From SIG565 sp964607025 (GTDB taxonomy: Bacteria; Bacillota; Clostridia; Oscillospirales; Acutalibacteraceae), in contig CAZSIL010000021.1 in NCBI GenBank assembly GCA_964607025.1, positions 1 to 27,343 of the forward strand: a DNA stretch of 27,343 nt, in the 5' to 3' direction. The translations under genes were made by a program, and so were the position numbers. The notes under the pieces are model-generated. The model had not been told where the DNA came from, searched no databases, and saw nothing but the letters and a program-made list of their open reading frames with translations. Of the stretch, positions 5,901-14,636 are shown piece by piece (within the stretch, counting starts at the first letter, position 1; every line of letters begins with the position of its first letter).

Positions 5901-7586
5901 TTGTTTAACGGAGATATGTTGCGCGATGCCATTATTTCGGCAGCAAACAATATAGCCAATAATCGCAAACAGGTTGATGATTTGAACGTTTTCCCTGTGC
6001 CTGATGGGGACACGGGTACAAATATGTCGCTTAGTATAGGCAACGCCGCAAGAGAGCTTGAAAATCTTGAAGGTGAAACGGCGGGTAATGTAGCAAAGGT
6101 TGCGGCATCTGCCCTTCTTCGCGGTGCGCGTGGCAACTCGGGTGTTATTACATCTCTTTTGTTCCGCGGTATTGCAAACGGCTTAAAGGGTGCTGAGAGT
6201 GTTACAGCAGAAAACCTTAAAGAAGCTTTCCGTCTTGGTGTTGAAGCGGCTTATAAAGCCGTTATGAAGCCCACCGAGGGCACAATTCTTACCGTTGCGC
6301 GTATAGCTGCTGAATATGCCACCGAAGCATTTAACTCAGGTGCTGATGTTATGGGGGTTTTCGAAGCGGCAATGGAAGGCGCAAATAAAGCCCTTGCCGA
6401 AACACCCGAACTTTTGCCTGTGCTCAAACAAGCGGGCGTTGTTGACGCAGGTGGACGCGGTTTTGTTGTAATACTTGAAGGAATGTACTCGGTATTTAAA
6501 GACGGCAAAATAATTGAATCTGTAGGTGTAGCAAATGCCACAGAACAAAACAATGATGATGAGTGGGAAGGCAGAAATGCCGCAGGTGAGTTTGAAACCG
6601 AAATTACATTTACTTACTGTACAGAGTTTATAGTAAATCGCGATGAAACTATCACAAAAGAGCCAAGTGAACTAAGGGCTTTTCTTGAAACAATAGGTGA
6701 CTGCGTTGTTGTAGTTGATGATGAAGAAATCATAAAGGTTCACGTTCATACCGACCATCCCGGTAAAGCTCTCGAAGAAGGTATCACCTTCGGTCAACTC
6801 GTAAAACTCAAGATTGAGAATATGCGTGACCAGCACGAACGTGCAAAACATGATGCCACCAAGAAACCGAAAAAAGCACCTAAGAGTGAATCGCGTGAAG
6901 AAATATTTAAATCCGTAGAGCCCACAAAAGAAGTTGGTTTTGTATCGGTAAGCGCGGGTGCAGGTCTTGAAGAATTATTTAAAGACTTGGGGGTTGACAC
7001 CGTTGTATCAGGCGGTCAGACAATGAACCCGAGCACCGATGATATCTTACGTGCGGTAGAAGCAACTCCCGCAAAAACGGTATTTGTTTTGCCGAATAAC
7101 AAGAATATTATTATGGCGGCTGAGCAGACAATTCCGCTTAGCACCCGTAAGGTAATTGTTCTGCATACAAGAACGATCCCACAGGGAATTACCGCAATGC
7201 TTAATTTTGACCCCGATGCTGATGACGACACAAACGCTATCGCAATGGCAAAAGCGTTTGAGAGTATATCGACGGGACAAATAACCTATGCCGCAAGAAA
7301 TTCTAATTTCGACGGTAAGGATATTAAAGAAGGTCAGCTTTTAGCGCTTGATAACGGTAAGGTTTCCTTTACCGATACCGACCTTGAAAAATGTATATTA
7401 AAACTTGTAAAACAACTTGTTAAAAAGGACAGCAGTTTCTTAACCGTTATTTACGGTGAAGATATAAGTGATGAAAGAGCCGCAGAAATTGAAGCGGCAT
7501 TAAACAAAAAGTTCTCTGACAAATTGGAGATTACTTTGGTGAACGGCGGTCAACCGGTTTATTATTTCATCATTTCTGTTGAATAG
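5901..7586 (+). CDS. fakA: FakA/YloV, DAK2-domain fatty acid kinase ATP-binding subunit
   Basis: This 561-residue protein matches the ATP-binding subunit of the fatty acid kinase that phosphorylates fatty acids held by FakB. The N-terminal DhaL-like (DAK2) domain carries the Mg-ATP motif NVFPVPDGDTGTNMSLS (about residues 29-45) and LLRGARGNSGVITSLLFRG. The middle and C-terminal FakA domains follow, with DDEEIIKVHVHTDHPGKALE and the late segment KTVFVLPNNKNIIMAA. The start is TTG at 5901: AAAGGAG lies 10 nt upstream and the resulting N-terminus (FNGDMLRDAII) matches the family. The next ATG, at 5916, would remove conserved residues. No fakB is visible in this window. The gene sits between asp23 and recG, as in Bacillus. 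Confidence 0.92.
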   Translation: MFNGDMLRDAIISAANNIANNRKQVDDLNVFPVPDGDTGTNMSLSIGNAARELENLEGETAGNVAKVAASALLRGARGNSGVITSLLFRGIANGLKGAESVTAENLKEAFRLGVEAAYKAVMKPTEGTILTVARIAAEYATEAFNSGADVMGVFEAAMEGANKALAETPELLPVLKQAGVVDAGGRGFVVILEGMYSVFKDGKIIESVGVANATEQNNDDEWEGRNAAGEFETEITFTYCTEFIVNRDETITKEPSELRAFLETIGDCVVVVDDEEIIKVHVHTDHPGKALEEGITFGQLVKLKIENMRDQHERAKHDATKKPKKAPKSESREEIFKSVEPTKEVGFVSVSAGAGLEELFKDLGVDTVVSGGQTMNPSTDDILRAVEATPAKTVFVLPNNKNIIMAAEQTIPLSTRKVIVLHTRTIPQGITAMLNFDPDADDDTNAIAMAKAFESISTGQITYAARNSNFDGKDIKEGQLLALDNGKVSFTDTDLEKCILKLVKQLVKKDSSFLTVIYGEDISDERAAEIEAALNKKFSDKLEITLVNGGQPVYYFIISVE

Positions 7587-7596
7587 GATTTAAAAG

Positions 7597-9609
7597 ATGT
7601 TATCAGATATTACAAATATCAGATATTTAAAGGGTGTTGGCGAAAAACGCGCCCAGCTGTTAACTAAGCTGGGCGTGGATACCGTCGGCGCTCTTTTGTC
7701 TTTTTATCCGCGAACTTATAAAGATTTAAGCGATATTAAACTGATTTATGATACAAATTTAGATGATACCGTATGCGTAAAAGCCAAAATCGTAACCCCC
7801 GTTACCGAGCATTACATACGTAAAAATATGACCATTTATAAATTCAGCGTAGCAGATGAAAGCGGAGCTATGAATGTTACGCTTTTTAATACAAAATACA
7901 CCGCTAAAAAATTGCACGAGGGCAGTGAGTACCTTTTTTACGGCAAAATGTCGGGCGGTATTTTCAAAAGAGAAATGTCGGCACCCGAAATATATGAGAG
8001 TGGCAATAATTCTATTATGGCGGTGTATCCTTTAACGCATGGGATTTCATCAAAATATCTATCGGGCATTGTAAAAACGGCGCTTATGTCTTGCAAAATG
8101 TCCGATATAATTCCCGAAGTAATACGACAAAAATACGGGCTATGTGATATAAACTTTGCGCTTGAAAATATTCATTTTCCAAAAAGCCCCGAAGCACTTC
8201 ATAAGGCAAAAAAACGCTTTATTTTTGAAGAGCTGTTTTTATTGCAAAGCGGTATGATGTATTTAAGAAATAAACGGCGCGGCAAAACGGCGGTGGTAGT
8301 GAAAAGGGACTATACTGATGAGTTTTTGAAAAATCTGCCTTTCGCTCCGACAAACTCGCAACTGAAATGCATTAAGGAAGCACTTGTCGATATGGGACGA
8401 GCCGTTCCTATGAGTCGGCTTTTACAGGGCGACGTTGGCAGCGGTAAAACACTGGTTGCCGCGGCGCTTATGTATAACTCTGTTAAAAACGGCTATCAGG
8501 CGGCGCTTATGGCACCCACCGTTATTTTGGCGGAGCAGCATTTTGCGAGTTTTGAAAAGTTTTTCGAAAACACAGGTATAAATTGTGCCCTTGTGACAAG
8601 TTCGCTGACTGCAACAAAGCGAAAAAAACTTGCCGAGAGCATTAAAAACGGCGAAATTGATATAGTTATCGGCACCCATTCGGTATTAAATGAGCAGATA
8701 CAGTTCGATAATTTAGGTCTTGTGGTAACCGATGAACAGCACCGTTTCGGCGTGGCGCAGAGAGATGCGTTGACCCAAAAAGGCAACAGTCCCCATACGC
8801 TTGTTATGTCGGCAACCCCAATCCCCAGAACACTCGCGATGGTTATATACGGAGAACTTGACGTAAGTGTTATTACCGAGTATCCAAAGGGTAGAAAGCC
8901 GATAGAGTGTTATGCCGTTGGCAAAGAACTGCACGAGCGTGTGTATAACTATATAAAGAAGCATATAGACGAGGGCCGCCAGGGTTATATAGTGTGTCCA
9001 TTGGTAGAAGAAGGCGAAACTGAGCGTATTTCGGCTGAGGAATACTATAAGCAATTATCACAAAAGGAGTTTAAAAACTATAAATTAGGGCTTTTGCACG
9101 GTAAAATGTCATCCACGGCAAAAGAAAAGGTTATGCGAAGCTTTTCTACGGGAGAAATCGACCTACTTATATCAACAACGGTAATCGAAGTGGGTGTTGA
9201 CGTACCTAACGCCGCAATTATGGTGATAGAGGATGCCGAGTGCTTTGGACTGTCGCAACTTCATCAGTTGCGCGGCAGAATAGGCAGGGGAGAGCATAAG
9301 TCAACCTGTATATTGATTTCGGGCACAAAGGATACCCCCACCAACAGCCGACTTAAAGCGATATGCTCAACAAACGACGGCTTTAAAATTGCCGAAAAGG
9401 ACTTAAAACTTAGAGGTCCGGGGGACTTTATGGGCAAACGCCAACACGGACTGCCGCAACTTAAAATCGCCGACCTTAATAACGATTATGACGTTTTAGC
9501 AGATACGGGTACGGCGGCAAGAAAACTGCTTACCGACGATTCCGATTTGAGCAACCCTCAAAACGCAATGCTTAAAGACAAAATACTTAATATGTTTTCA
9601 TTAAACTAA
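7597..9609 (+). CDS. recG: ATP-dependent DNA helicase RecG
   Basis: This 670-residue helicase remodels stalled replication forks and branch-migrates Holliday junctions. Domains in order: an N-terminal wedge with the helix-hairpin-helix-like GVGEKRAQLLTKLGV and an OB fold (to about 160); helicase domain 1 with Walker A GDVGSGKT (about 278-285), DEQH box (about 379-382) and motif III MSATPIPRTL; and helicase domain 2 with STTVIEVGVDVPNA and QLRGRIGRG (about 555). The C-terminal RecG motif LRGPGDFMGKRQHG is intact. The start follows fakA by 10 bp with only a weak AGGA upstream, so translation may be coupled to fakA. Length and motifs are normal. Confidence 0.97.
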   Translation: MLSDITNIRYLKGVGEKRAQLLTKLGVDTVGALLSFYPRTYKDLSDIKLIYDTNLDDTVCVKAKIVTPVTEHYIRKNMTIYKFSVADESGAMNVTLFNTKYTAKKLHEGSEYLFYGKMSGGIFKREMSAPEIYESGNNSIMAVYPLTHGISSKYLSGIVKTALMSCKMSDIIPEVIRQKYGLCDINFALENIHFPKSPEALHKAKKRFIFEELFLLQSGMMYLRNKRRGKTAVVVKRDYTDEFLKNLPFAPTNSQLKCIKEALVDMGRAVPMSRLLQGDVGSGKTLVAAALMYNSVKNGYQAALMAPTVILAEQHFASFEKFFENTGINCALVTSSLTATKRKKLAESIKNGEIDIVIGTHSVLNEQIQFDNLGLVVTDEQHRFGVAQRDALTQKGNSPHTLVMSATPIPRTLAMVIYGELDVSVITEYPKGRKPIECYAVGKELHERVYNYIKKHIDEGRQGYIVCPLVEEGETERISAEEYYKQLSQKEFKNYKLGLLHGKMSSTAKEKVMRSFSTGEIDLLISTTVIEVGVDVPNAAIMVIEDAECFGLSQLHQLRGRIGRGEHKSTCILISGTKDTPTNSRLKAICSTNDGFKIAEKDLKLRGPGDFMGKRQHGLPQLKIADLNNDYDVLADTGTAARKLLTDDSDLSNPQNAMLKDKILNMFSLN

Positions 9610-9635
9610 AAAGCACGGTTTAATCCGTGCTTTTT
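9608..9635. terminator. Bidirectional terminator between recG and PAP2 gene
   Basis: The perfect 11-bp stem AAAAAGCACGG/CCGTGCTTTTT (9608-9618 with 9625-9635) has a 6-nt loop, with A and T tracts on opposite sides. It serves recG from the left and the PAP2 gene from the right. The left arm overlaps the recG stop codon. Confidence 0.9.
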
Positions 9636-9638
9636 GAT

Positions 9639-10130
9639 TTAAAATAAAATTCCTATTATTGCCGCTAATGCCGCCGCTATGGTGCCCCACACAACGTCTC
9701 TTATAAAATGCACACCGCAAAGCACTCGCGTTACGGCTAAAATAACGGCGAGTAGTGTTAAAACAACACCGAGCGGCACCGATACATACATCGCACAAAA
9801 GCCGATAACAAATGCCGAGAAGGTGTGGCGCGATGGGCAGGACTGCCCTTTGGTATGCTTATCGTATAAAGGTTTTATATCAAATTTTTCATATGGGCGC
9901 GGCGCGTTAATTAGCCGCCGTACTATACTTAAAACTATAAAGGAAACAAGCGGAATCAAAACAATTTTTATAAGTCCGCTATACGAAATTGAGTATAAGT
10001 ATATAAGAAAAATCGGATAAAAGATGTAGACAGCAAGGGTTATCACTTTGCCAGATATTACCGCAAACCGTTTTAAAAAATTATGGTTTTCCATAAATGC
10101 CAACATTTTTTTGTAAGAATTTTCACTCAT
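9639..10130 (-). CDS. PAP2 family membrane phosphatase
   Basis: This 163-residue integral membrane protein has the three PAP2 phosphatase signatures: RRLINAPRP (about 71-79), PSRHTF (about 99-104, with R in place of the usual G), and R135 followed by GVHFIRD with H141 and D145. Relatives dephosphorylate lipid phosphates such as undecaprenyl pyrophosphate or phosphatidate. About five hydrophobic segments surround the motifs, as in small bacterial PAP2 proteins. The ATG at 10130 is chosen because AAGGG precedes it and the protein starts sensibly (MSENSYKKML). The in-frame ATG at 10190 would lie in the -35 box. The exact substrate is not evident from its neighbours. Confidence 0.9.
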   Translation of the reverse strand: MSENSYKKMLAFMENHNFLKRFAVISGKVITLAVYIFYPIFLIYLYSISYSGLIKIVLIPLVSFIVLSIVRRLINAPRPYEKFDIKPLYDKHTKGQSCPSRHTFSAFVIGFCAMYVSVPLGVVLTLLAVILAVTRVLCGVHFIRDVVWGTIAAALAAIIGILF

Positions 10131-10161
10131 AAAATTACCCTTTTTATTTTTCTTTAATAAT

Positions 10162-10190
10162 ATAGTAATATAAACCGAAAATTTAGTCAA
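10162..10190 (-). promoter_or_regulatory. Promoter of the PAP2 gene
   Basis: On the minus strand TTGACT (10185-10190), a 17-bp spacer and TACTAT (10162-10167). Confidence 0.7.
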
Positions 10191-10208
10191 ATATTTTTTT
10201 AAAACCCC

Positions 10209-10236
10209 TTGAATATTTGGTTTAAAGTGGTATACT
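10209..10236 (+). promoter_or_regulatory. Promoter of the MATE exporter gene
   Basis: TTGAAT (10209-10214), a 16-bp spacer and TATACT (10231-10236). It is back-to-back with the PAP2 promoter; the two -35 boxes are 18 bp apart. Confidence 0.7.
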
Positions 10237-10267
10237 TTAGTTGATTTTTAGCGGGGGAGATGGCGCT

Positions 10268-11644
10268 ATGCTGACGAAGACCAAGCGCATTGATATGTGT
10301 AACGGCCCGATTTTTGTGAACATAATTAAATACACAATACCCATAATTTTAACGGGTCTTCTGCAACTGTTCTTTAACGCTGCCGACCTTATTGTCGTGG
10401 GTTGGTTTTGCGGTAGTAACAGTGTGGGCGCCGTAGGTGCTACCGGATCTCTTATCAACCTTATTGTTAATTTGTTTATCGGCATAGCGTCGGGTGTCAG
10501 TGTTGTAACGGCAAATGCTATCGGTGCTAAAAGCGCCAAGGATACGTCTCGCATAGTACATACAGCAGTTTTGTTGGGACTTTTTGCGGGTGCTTTTTTA
10601 ACGGTTGTGGGTTTCTTTTCATCGACGCCGTTGTTACGCCTTATGGATACTCCGAGCGAACTTCTGCCGCTTGCAAGTGTTTATACCAAAATTTATTTTT
10701 GCGGCATGATACCAAACCTTGCCTTTAATTTCTGCGCCGCAATACTGCGCGCTGCAGGGGACACCAAAACCCCGATGAACTATTTAATCATCGCGGGTGT
10801 GGTAAATGTTGTGTTAAACATTGTTTTTGTAACAGCATTTCAAATGGATGTTGCGGGCGTGGCACTTGCAACCATAATCTCTCAGTTAATTTCCTTTGTG
10901 TTGGTTTTAAGGGCGCTGTTACACCGTGATGACGATTGCAAGTTTGATATAAAGCGTATGAAAATCGATGGGGACGCGCTGGGCAAAATCGTGCGTATAG
11001 GTCTGCCTGCGGGTATTCAGTCCTCGATTTTCTCGTTATCTAATGTAATTATTCAGTCCTCGGTTAACTCTTTCGGTCCCGCCGTCGTTTCGGGCAATGC
11101 GGCAGCCGCAAGTTTAGAGGGCTTTGTGTATGTCAGTATGAACGCATTTTATCAGACGTCGCTTAATTTCACAGGTCAAAATGTGGGCGCAGGTAAATAC
11201 GAGCGAGTAATAAAATCATTAAAGGCGTGTTTGATTAGTGTAATCTCGGTAGGTGCTGTTCTCGGTATAGTTTTTTGGATTTTGGCACCAAACTTGTTAT
11301 CATTTTATATAACCGATAATCCTGCCGCCATAGAATACGGCATCAAGAGAATGTCGTACATATGCAGTTTTTATTTCTTGTGCGGAATTATGGAGGTTAT
11401 GACGGGCACTATTCGAGGTATGGGAGCATCGGTAATAACATTGTTTATATCGGTTATCGGTGTGTGCGGTGTGCGGCTCGGTTGGATATTTACCATATTC
11501 AGAATAGAGCAGTTCCATACGCTTGACAGTTTGTATTTTTCCTATTTAATATCCTGGGTCACCTGCATAATAGCGCAAATAATCGCATTTATAATAATTT
11601 ATAGAAAATATAAAAATACATTGATAAAAAGCACTGCTGATTAA
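10268..11644 (+). CDS. MATE family multidrug/cation antiporter
   Basis: This 458-residue membrane protein has two repeated MatE halves of about six hydrophobic segments each, which export organic cations or drugs in exchange for Na+ or H+. The N-terminus TKRIDMCNGPIFVNIIKYTIP and the segment FFNAADLIVVGWFCG are typical of Clostridial MATE proteins. AAILRAAGDTKTPMNY marks the end of the first half and SLNFTGQNVGAGKYERV its counterpart in the second. The ATG at 10268 follows GGGGGAGA; an in-frame TTG at 10241 is rejected because it precedes that ribosome binding site. The stop codon lies inside the loop of the terminator at 11626-11657. Confidence 0.93.
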   Translation: MLTKTKRIDMCNGPIFVNIIKYTIPIILTGLLQLFFNAADLIVVGWFCGSNSVGAVGATGSLINLIVNLFIGIASGVSVVTANAIGAKSAKDTSRIVHTAVLLGLFAGAFLTVVGFFSSTPLLRLMDTPSELLPLASVYTKIYFCGMIPNLAFNFCAAILRAAGDTKTPMNYLIIAGVVNVVLNIVFVTAFQMDVAGVALATIISQLISFVLVLRALLHRDDDCKFDIKRMKIDGDALGKIVRIGLPAGIQSSIFSLSNVIIQSSVNSFGPAVVSGNAAAASLEGFVYVSMNAFYQTSLNFTGQNVGAGKYERVIKSLKACLISVISVGAVLGIVFWILAPNLLSFYITDNPAAIEYGIKRMSYICSFYFLCGIMEVMTGTIRGMGASVITLFISVIGVCGVRLGWIFTIFRIEQFHTLDSLYFSYLISWVTCIIAQIIAFIIIYRKYKNTLIKSTAD

Positions 11645-11657
11645 AGCAGTGCTTTTT
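11626..11657. terminator. Bidirectional terminator overlapping the MATE stop codon
   Basis: The perfect 13-bp stem AAAAAGCACTGCT/AGCAGTGCTTTTT (11626-11638 with 11645-11657) has loop GATTAA (11639-11644). The TAA of the MATE gene occupies the last three loop bases. It probably also terminates the leftward peptidase operon, which ends at 11673. Confidence 0.9.
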
Positions 11658-11672
11658 ATATTGCATATTAGG

Positions 11673-13100
11673 TTAACAGCTTTTAAGCAGTCGGATATAG
11701 AACTCAACCGCGCGACCGAGCGCTTCTATTCTGATGCGCTCATTGTTGCCGTGTATGGTGGCTCGCTCTTCGCTTGTTAAGTCCATTGCTGAGAAGCGAT
11801 AGACCTTATCACATATTCTGCCGTAATGGCGGCTATCCGAACACTGAACCATAAGATATGGGGAAACGATACAACCCTGCCAGGTATCAGCTACAGCTGT
11901 GGCAACCTTATTCCATTCATCACACTCGGTTTTTGATATGCGGCTCGGATTTGTGCCTTCAAGCATAGTGATTTCGATATTCTTATCATCAACCGTTTTC
12001 TTTAAGTAATCCAAAACACTGTCGGTTGTATCGTAGGGATTGATGCGAATATTAGATACAATGCTGGCTTCGGGCGGAATAACATTTGGTGCGCTGCTAC
12101 CCTCCATCTGTGTAAAGGCAACCGTTGTGCGCATAAGCGCGTTTAATTCTCCGCCATTTTTTTGGCACATAGAATCAAGAACGCCCGAGAAGAGCCAAAG
12201 ATTCGCAAATATCATACGGTAAAGGAAATTCGAGTGTCTGCCCAATGTATCAAACATTTCGGCAACGGGAACCGTCAGGTGCGATTTTGTGGGGTAATGA
12301 GATATATTTGATACCACATTTGCCAGACGTTCAATAGGAGTATTTGGTTTTGGTGCTGATGCGTGTCCGCCGCCTGATTTTGCGGTGTACTGAACATTCA
12401 TAAGTCCCTTTTCGGCAATACCGATAAGTCCGCAGGGCGCCTTAACACCCGGGAAGACGTTTTCTACAACGCCGCCGCCTTCGTCCACTACAAACGAGAT
12501 TTTTATACTGTTTTCTTCAAAATAATCTACAATGTTTATAGCACCCTGTCCATTAACCTCTTCGCCTCCAGAGAATGCAAAATATATGTCTTCTTGCGGC
12601 ACAAAGCCGCCCGCGATTAAATGGTCTGCCGCCGATAATACGGCGTTCATAGTAATCTTTGTATCGAGAGTGCCGCGGCCCCATATAACGCCGTCTTCAA
12701 GTATGGCTTCAAATGGCGGCTTATCCCATAATTCTTCGTTTACGGGAACAACGTCATAATGCGCCATCATAACCGCGGCTTTTTCGCTGCTTTTACCTTT
12801 CCATTTAAAGAGTAAGGCGCGGTCAGGCAGTTGCTTAAACTCGCAAACTTTATCTACGTTTGGATAAAGTTTCGGCAACAGTGCAATTAACTTTTGGAAT
12901 TCGGCATCGTCTTCAAGTTCTTTATCATAATAAGAAATTGTCTTGCAACGCACAAGTTCCCGCAAATTTTCGGCTGCGACATCGCGGTCAAATTCTATTT
13001 TTTGGGGTTCTGCAGTCGGCTTTTTATCGGGTATAAACAAAAGTGTGCGTGTGATAATAACAAGTATAAGAACAATAATTAAGCCCAATATAATCCACAT
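11673..13100 (-). CDS. Membrane-anchored M20 family metallopeptidase
   Basis: This 475-residue di-zinc exopeptidase is of the M20/carboxypeptidase S type, with relatives that cleave dipeptides, Gly-X or N-acyl amino acids. One N-terminal hydrophobic helix (residues 3-21) anchors it. Metal and catalytic positions are visible: AHYDVVP (H114, D116), GRGTLDTK (D146), SGGEEVNG (E180, E181), VVDEGGG (D206) and SDSRHYGR near the C-terminus. The dimerisation-domain motif GGGHASAPKPNTPIERLA is present. The start lies one base after the stop of the upstream membrane gene, so it is very probably translationally coupled. It is the last gene of the three-gene operon that starts at 14515, which suggests hydrolysis of something the two membrane proteins bind or move. 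Confidence 0.9.
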   Translation of the reverse strand: MWIILGLIIVLILVIITRTLLFIPDKKPTAEPQKIEFDRDVAAENLRELVRCKTISYYDKELEDDAEFQKLIALLPKLYPNVDKVCEFKQLPDRALLFKWKGKSSEKAAVMMAHYDVVPVNEELWDKPPFEAILEDGVIWGRGTLDTKITMNAVLSAADHLIAGGFVPQEDIYFAFSGGEEVNGQGAINIVDYFEENSIKISFVVDEGGGVVENVFPGVKAPCGLIGIAEKGLMNVQYTAKSGGGHASAPKPNTPIERLANVVSNISHYPTKSHLTVPVAEMFDTLGRHSNFLYRMIFANLWLFSGVLDSMCQKNGGELNALMRTTVAFTQMEGSSAPNVIPPEASIVSNIRINPYDTTDSVLDYLKKTVDDKNIEITMLEGTNPSRISKTECDEWNKVATAVADTWQGCIVSPYLMVQCSDSRHYGRICDKVYRFSAMDLTSEERATIHGNNERIRIEALGRAVEFYIRLLKSC

Positions 13101-13101
13101 A

Positions 13102-13767
13102 TTAAAGCATTCCTTTCTTGTACATAATTCTGGCTACCGCTATTGTAAACAGTACGCCAACGGGCACCATAATGCCAACCGTTCCTGCATTAAGCGCAGG
13201 TACAAATATAAATAAGACAAGCATCAAAATTATAGGTGCTATAGATAATTTAGCGTTTTTAGAGATAAATACAACGGCAAGTCCGCCAAAGAGCGCGGGC
13301 AAAATCATATCAAACGCGGGTTTGAGTTCGGGGCTTTCAAGTATGGGTGTTAAGGGGATAATAAGAATAACACCGATAATTATTATAATCGTTGTAACTA
13401 TGCTTGAAACGGCGATAGAGATGGTTGAGATTATTTCACCCTCTTCACTGCTCGGTTTTACGTTCGCGCGTTCCATCGCATCAACTGCGCAGGGGAGTTT
13501 AAGGTTGGATATATTACCAGTTACAAACGATAAATATGTGCCGCCTGCTCCCAGCATCGGAACGTATGTGAATATTTCAACAATACCAACCGCCCAATAC
13601 ATAGGAAGTGTCGCGAAAATGCCTTGTGCTAACGCCTTCCACTCAGGCACGGCTCCGAATATGAGGCAACAGGCAACGGGGAAGAGCAGTATTAAAAAGC
13701 ACAAAGCAAGTCCCCAGATTTTTCCGTCACGGTGGACACTTTCAAGATACGTTAAATTCTTTTTCAT
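13102..13767 (-). CDS. Unknown multi-pass membrane protein, partner of the DUF5058-like gene
   Basis: This 221-residue protein has about six hydrophobic segments (roughly 16-38, 47-70, 113-145, 150-168, 173-190, 192-212) and a soluble loop around 85-112. A conserved-looking segment, FTYVPMLGAGGTYLSFVTGN, follows the second helix, and GTVGIMVPVGV comes near the end. I do not recognise a family with confidence. It is 13 bp downstream of the DUF5058-like gene and 1 bp upstream of the M20 peptidase. The tight packing suggests that the two membrane proteins form one complex, perhaps a two-component carrier. A GGAGGG ribosome binding site precedes the ATG. Confidence 0.8.
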   Translation of the reverse strand: MKKNLTYLESVHRDGKIWGLALCFLILLFPVACCLIFGAVPEWKALAQGIFATLPMYWAVGIVEIFTYVPMLGAGGTYLSFVTGNISNLKLPCAVDAMERANVKPSSEEGEIISTISIAVSSIVTTIIIIIGVILIIPLTPILESPELKPAFDMILPALFGGLAVVFISKNAKLSIAPIILMLVLFIFVPALNAGTVGIMVPVGVLFTIAVARIMYKKGML

Positions 13768-13780
13768 TTCTGCGCCCTCC

Positions 13781-14515
13781 TTAACCTAACCAATTTGTGT
13801 AGGGTATAGCCGATACCATACCTATAACTAAACTTAGCGGCAATGCGTAATCTTCGAGCCAACGGATTTTGCATTTTTTTGCGAGCAGTCCGCATATAGC
13901 CATAACCACCGCCGACGTTGCCATTACGCAAACTGGGATAAGACCCGAAGTGTTGCCCTTAAATATGAGTCCCACGTCGCAGAAAACGTAACCTAAAAAT
14001 GCTGAAATCATACCAAGGAACATGGCGTTGTTGAAGATTTCACCCCATTTTTTATCTTTCATCCCGATTTTGTTCATACCACCCTGTATTTTCTTGGTAA
14101 TGAAGGGTACTAAGATAAGTCCAACTGCAATACCGAGGGTCATAACCCAGACTACAGTTACAAAAACCGAAGCGTCGGTTATTTTTTCACCTGCGGCAAG
14201 ACCCAATGCCTGCAAAGCATTATTTGCGGCAACTGTTTCGTATGTAATGGAACCGATAATTGAAAGTCTAAGCCATGGAAGAGCAACCCCCAGACTTTTT
14301 GAAAGTGCCACAACACCAACCAGTATCGCAACTGCGGGCGCTACCGTAAACACCGCGGCGGAAGAAATGGTTTTCTTTACGGTGGTTTTATCAATACCGA
14401 TTTCTTTGGCGCGGCGCATAGCCCGTAACAGAAAATAAACCGATTGCGCTAAAACAACGCAAATGAGAAGTCCGACCATTATAAACAGTATAGGACTATC
14501 TACACTAAAAGTCAT
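13781..14515 (-). CDS. DUF5058-like multi-pass membrane protein
   Basis: This is a 244-residue protein with about six hydrophobic segments (roughly 6-28, 48-68, 110-135, 155-180, 187-208, 222-240). The segment SIIGSITYETVAANNALQALG in the loop after helix 2 resembles what I recall of the DUF5058 family, a Clostridial membrane family of unknown function. The assignment is from memory and should be treated as likely, not proven. The ATG at 14515 is chosen because AGGAG lies 9 nt upstream. The in-frame ATG at 14524 would overlap that site. It is the first gene of the operon that continues into the second membrane protein and the M20 peptidase. Confidence 0.8.
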   Translation of the reverse strand: MTFSVDSPILFIMVGLLICVVLAQSVYFLLRAMRRAKEIGIDKTTVKKTISSAAVFTVAPAVAILVGVVALSKSLGVALPWLRLSIIGSITYETVAANNALQALGLAAGEKITDASVFVTVVWVMTLGIAVGLILVPFITKKIQGGMNKIGMKDKKWGEIFNNAMFLGMISAFLGYVFCDVGLIFKGNTSGLIPVCVMATSAVVMAICGLLAKKCKIRWLEDYALPLSLVIGMVSAIPYTNWLG

Positions 14516-14547
14516 AATAAACATCTCCTAATATTTAGTATAATTAC

Positions 14548-14576
14548 AATTTATCACATTTTTTTGCTTTCTTCAA
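14548..14576 (-). promoter_or_regulatory. Likely promoter of the membrane protein/M20 operon
   Basis: On the minus strand TTGAAG (14571-14576), a 17-bp spacer and TAAATT (14548-14553), a moderate match. An alternative TATACT at 14537-14542 lacks a -35. Confidence 0.45.
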
Positions 14577-14592
14577 CAATAAATATGGACTA

Positions 14593-14621
14593 TTGCTTTT
14601 GTACGGCATTTAGGGTATAAT
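14593..14621 (+). promoter_or_regulatory. Promoter of the HAD hydrolase gene
   Basis: TTGCTT (14593-14598), a 17-bp spacer and a perfect TATAAT (14616-14621). The start codon at 14637 is so close that the leader is only about 10 nt, just long enough for AGGTGA. Confidence 0.75.
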
Positions 14622-14636
14622 AATTCAGGTGATAAA

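Noticed and set aside
13118..13789. 223-codon open frame antisense to the unknown membrane protein gene
   Set aside because: It mirrors the gene almost end to end and is rich in Ile, Thr and Pro, as expected from antisense of hydrophobic codons. The opposite strand has operon spacing and a ribosome binding site.
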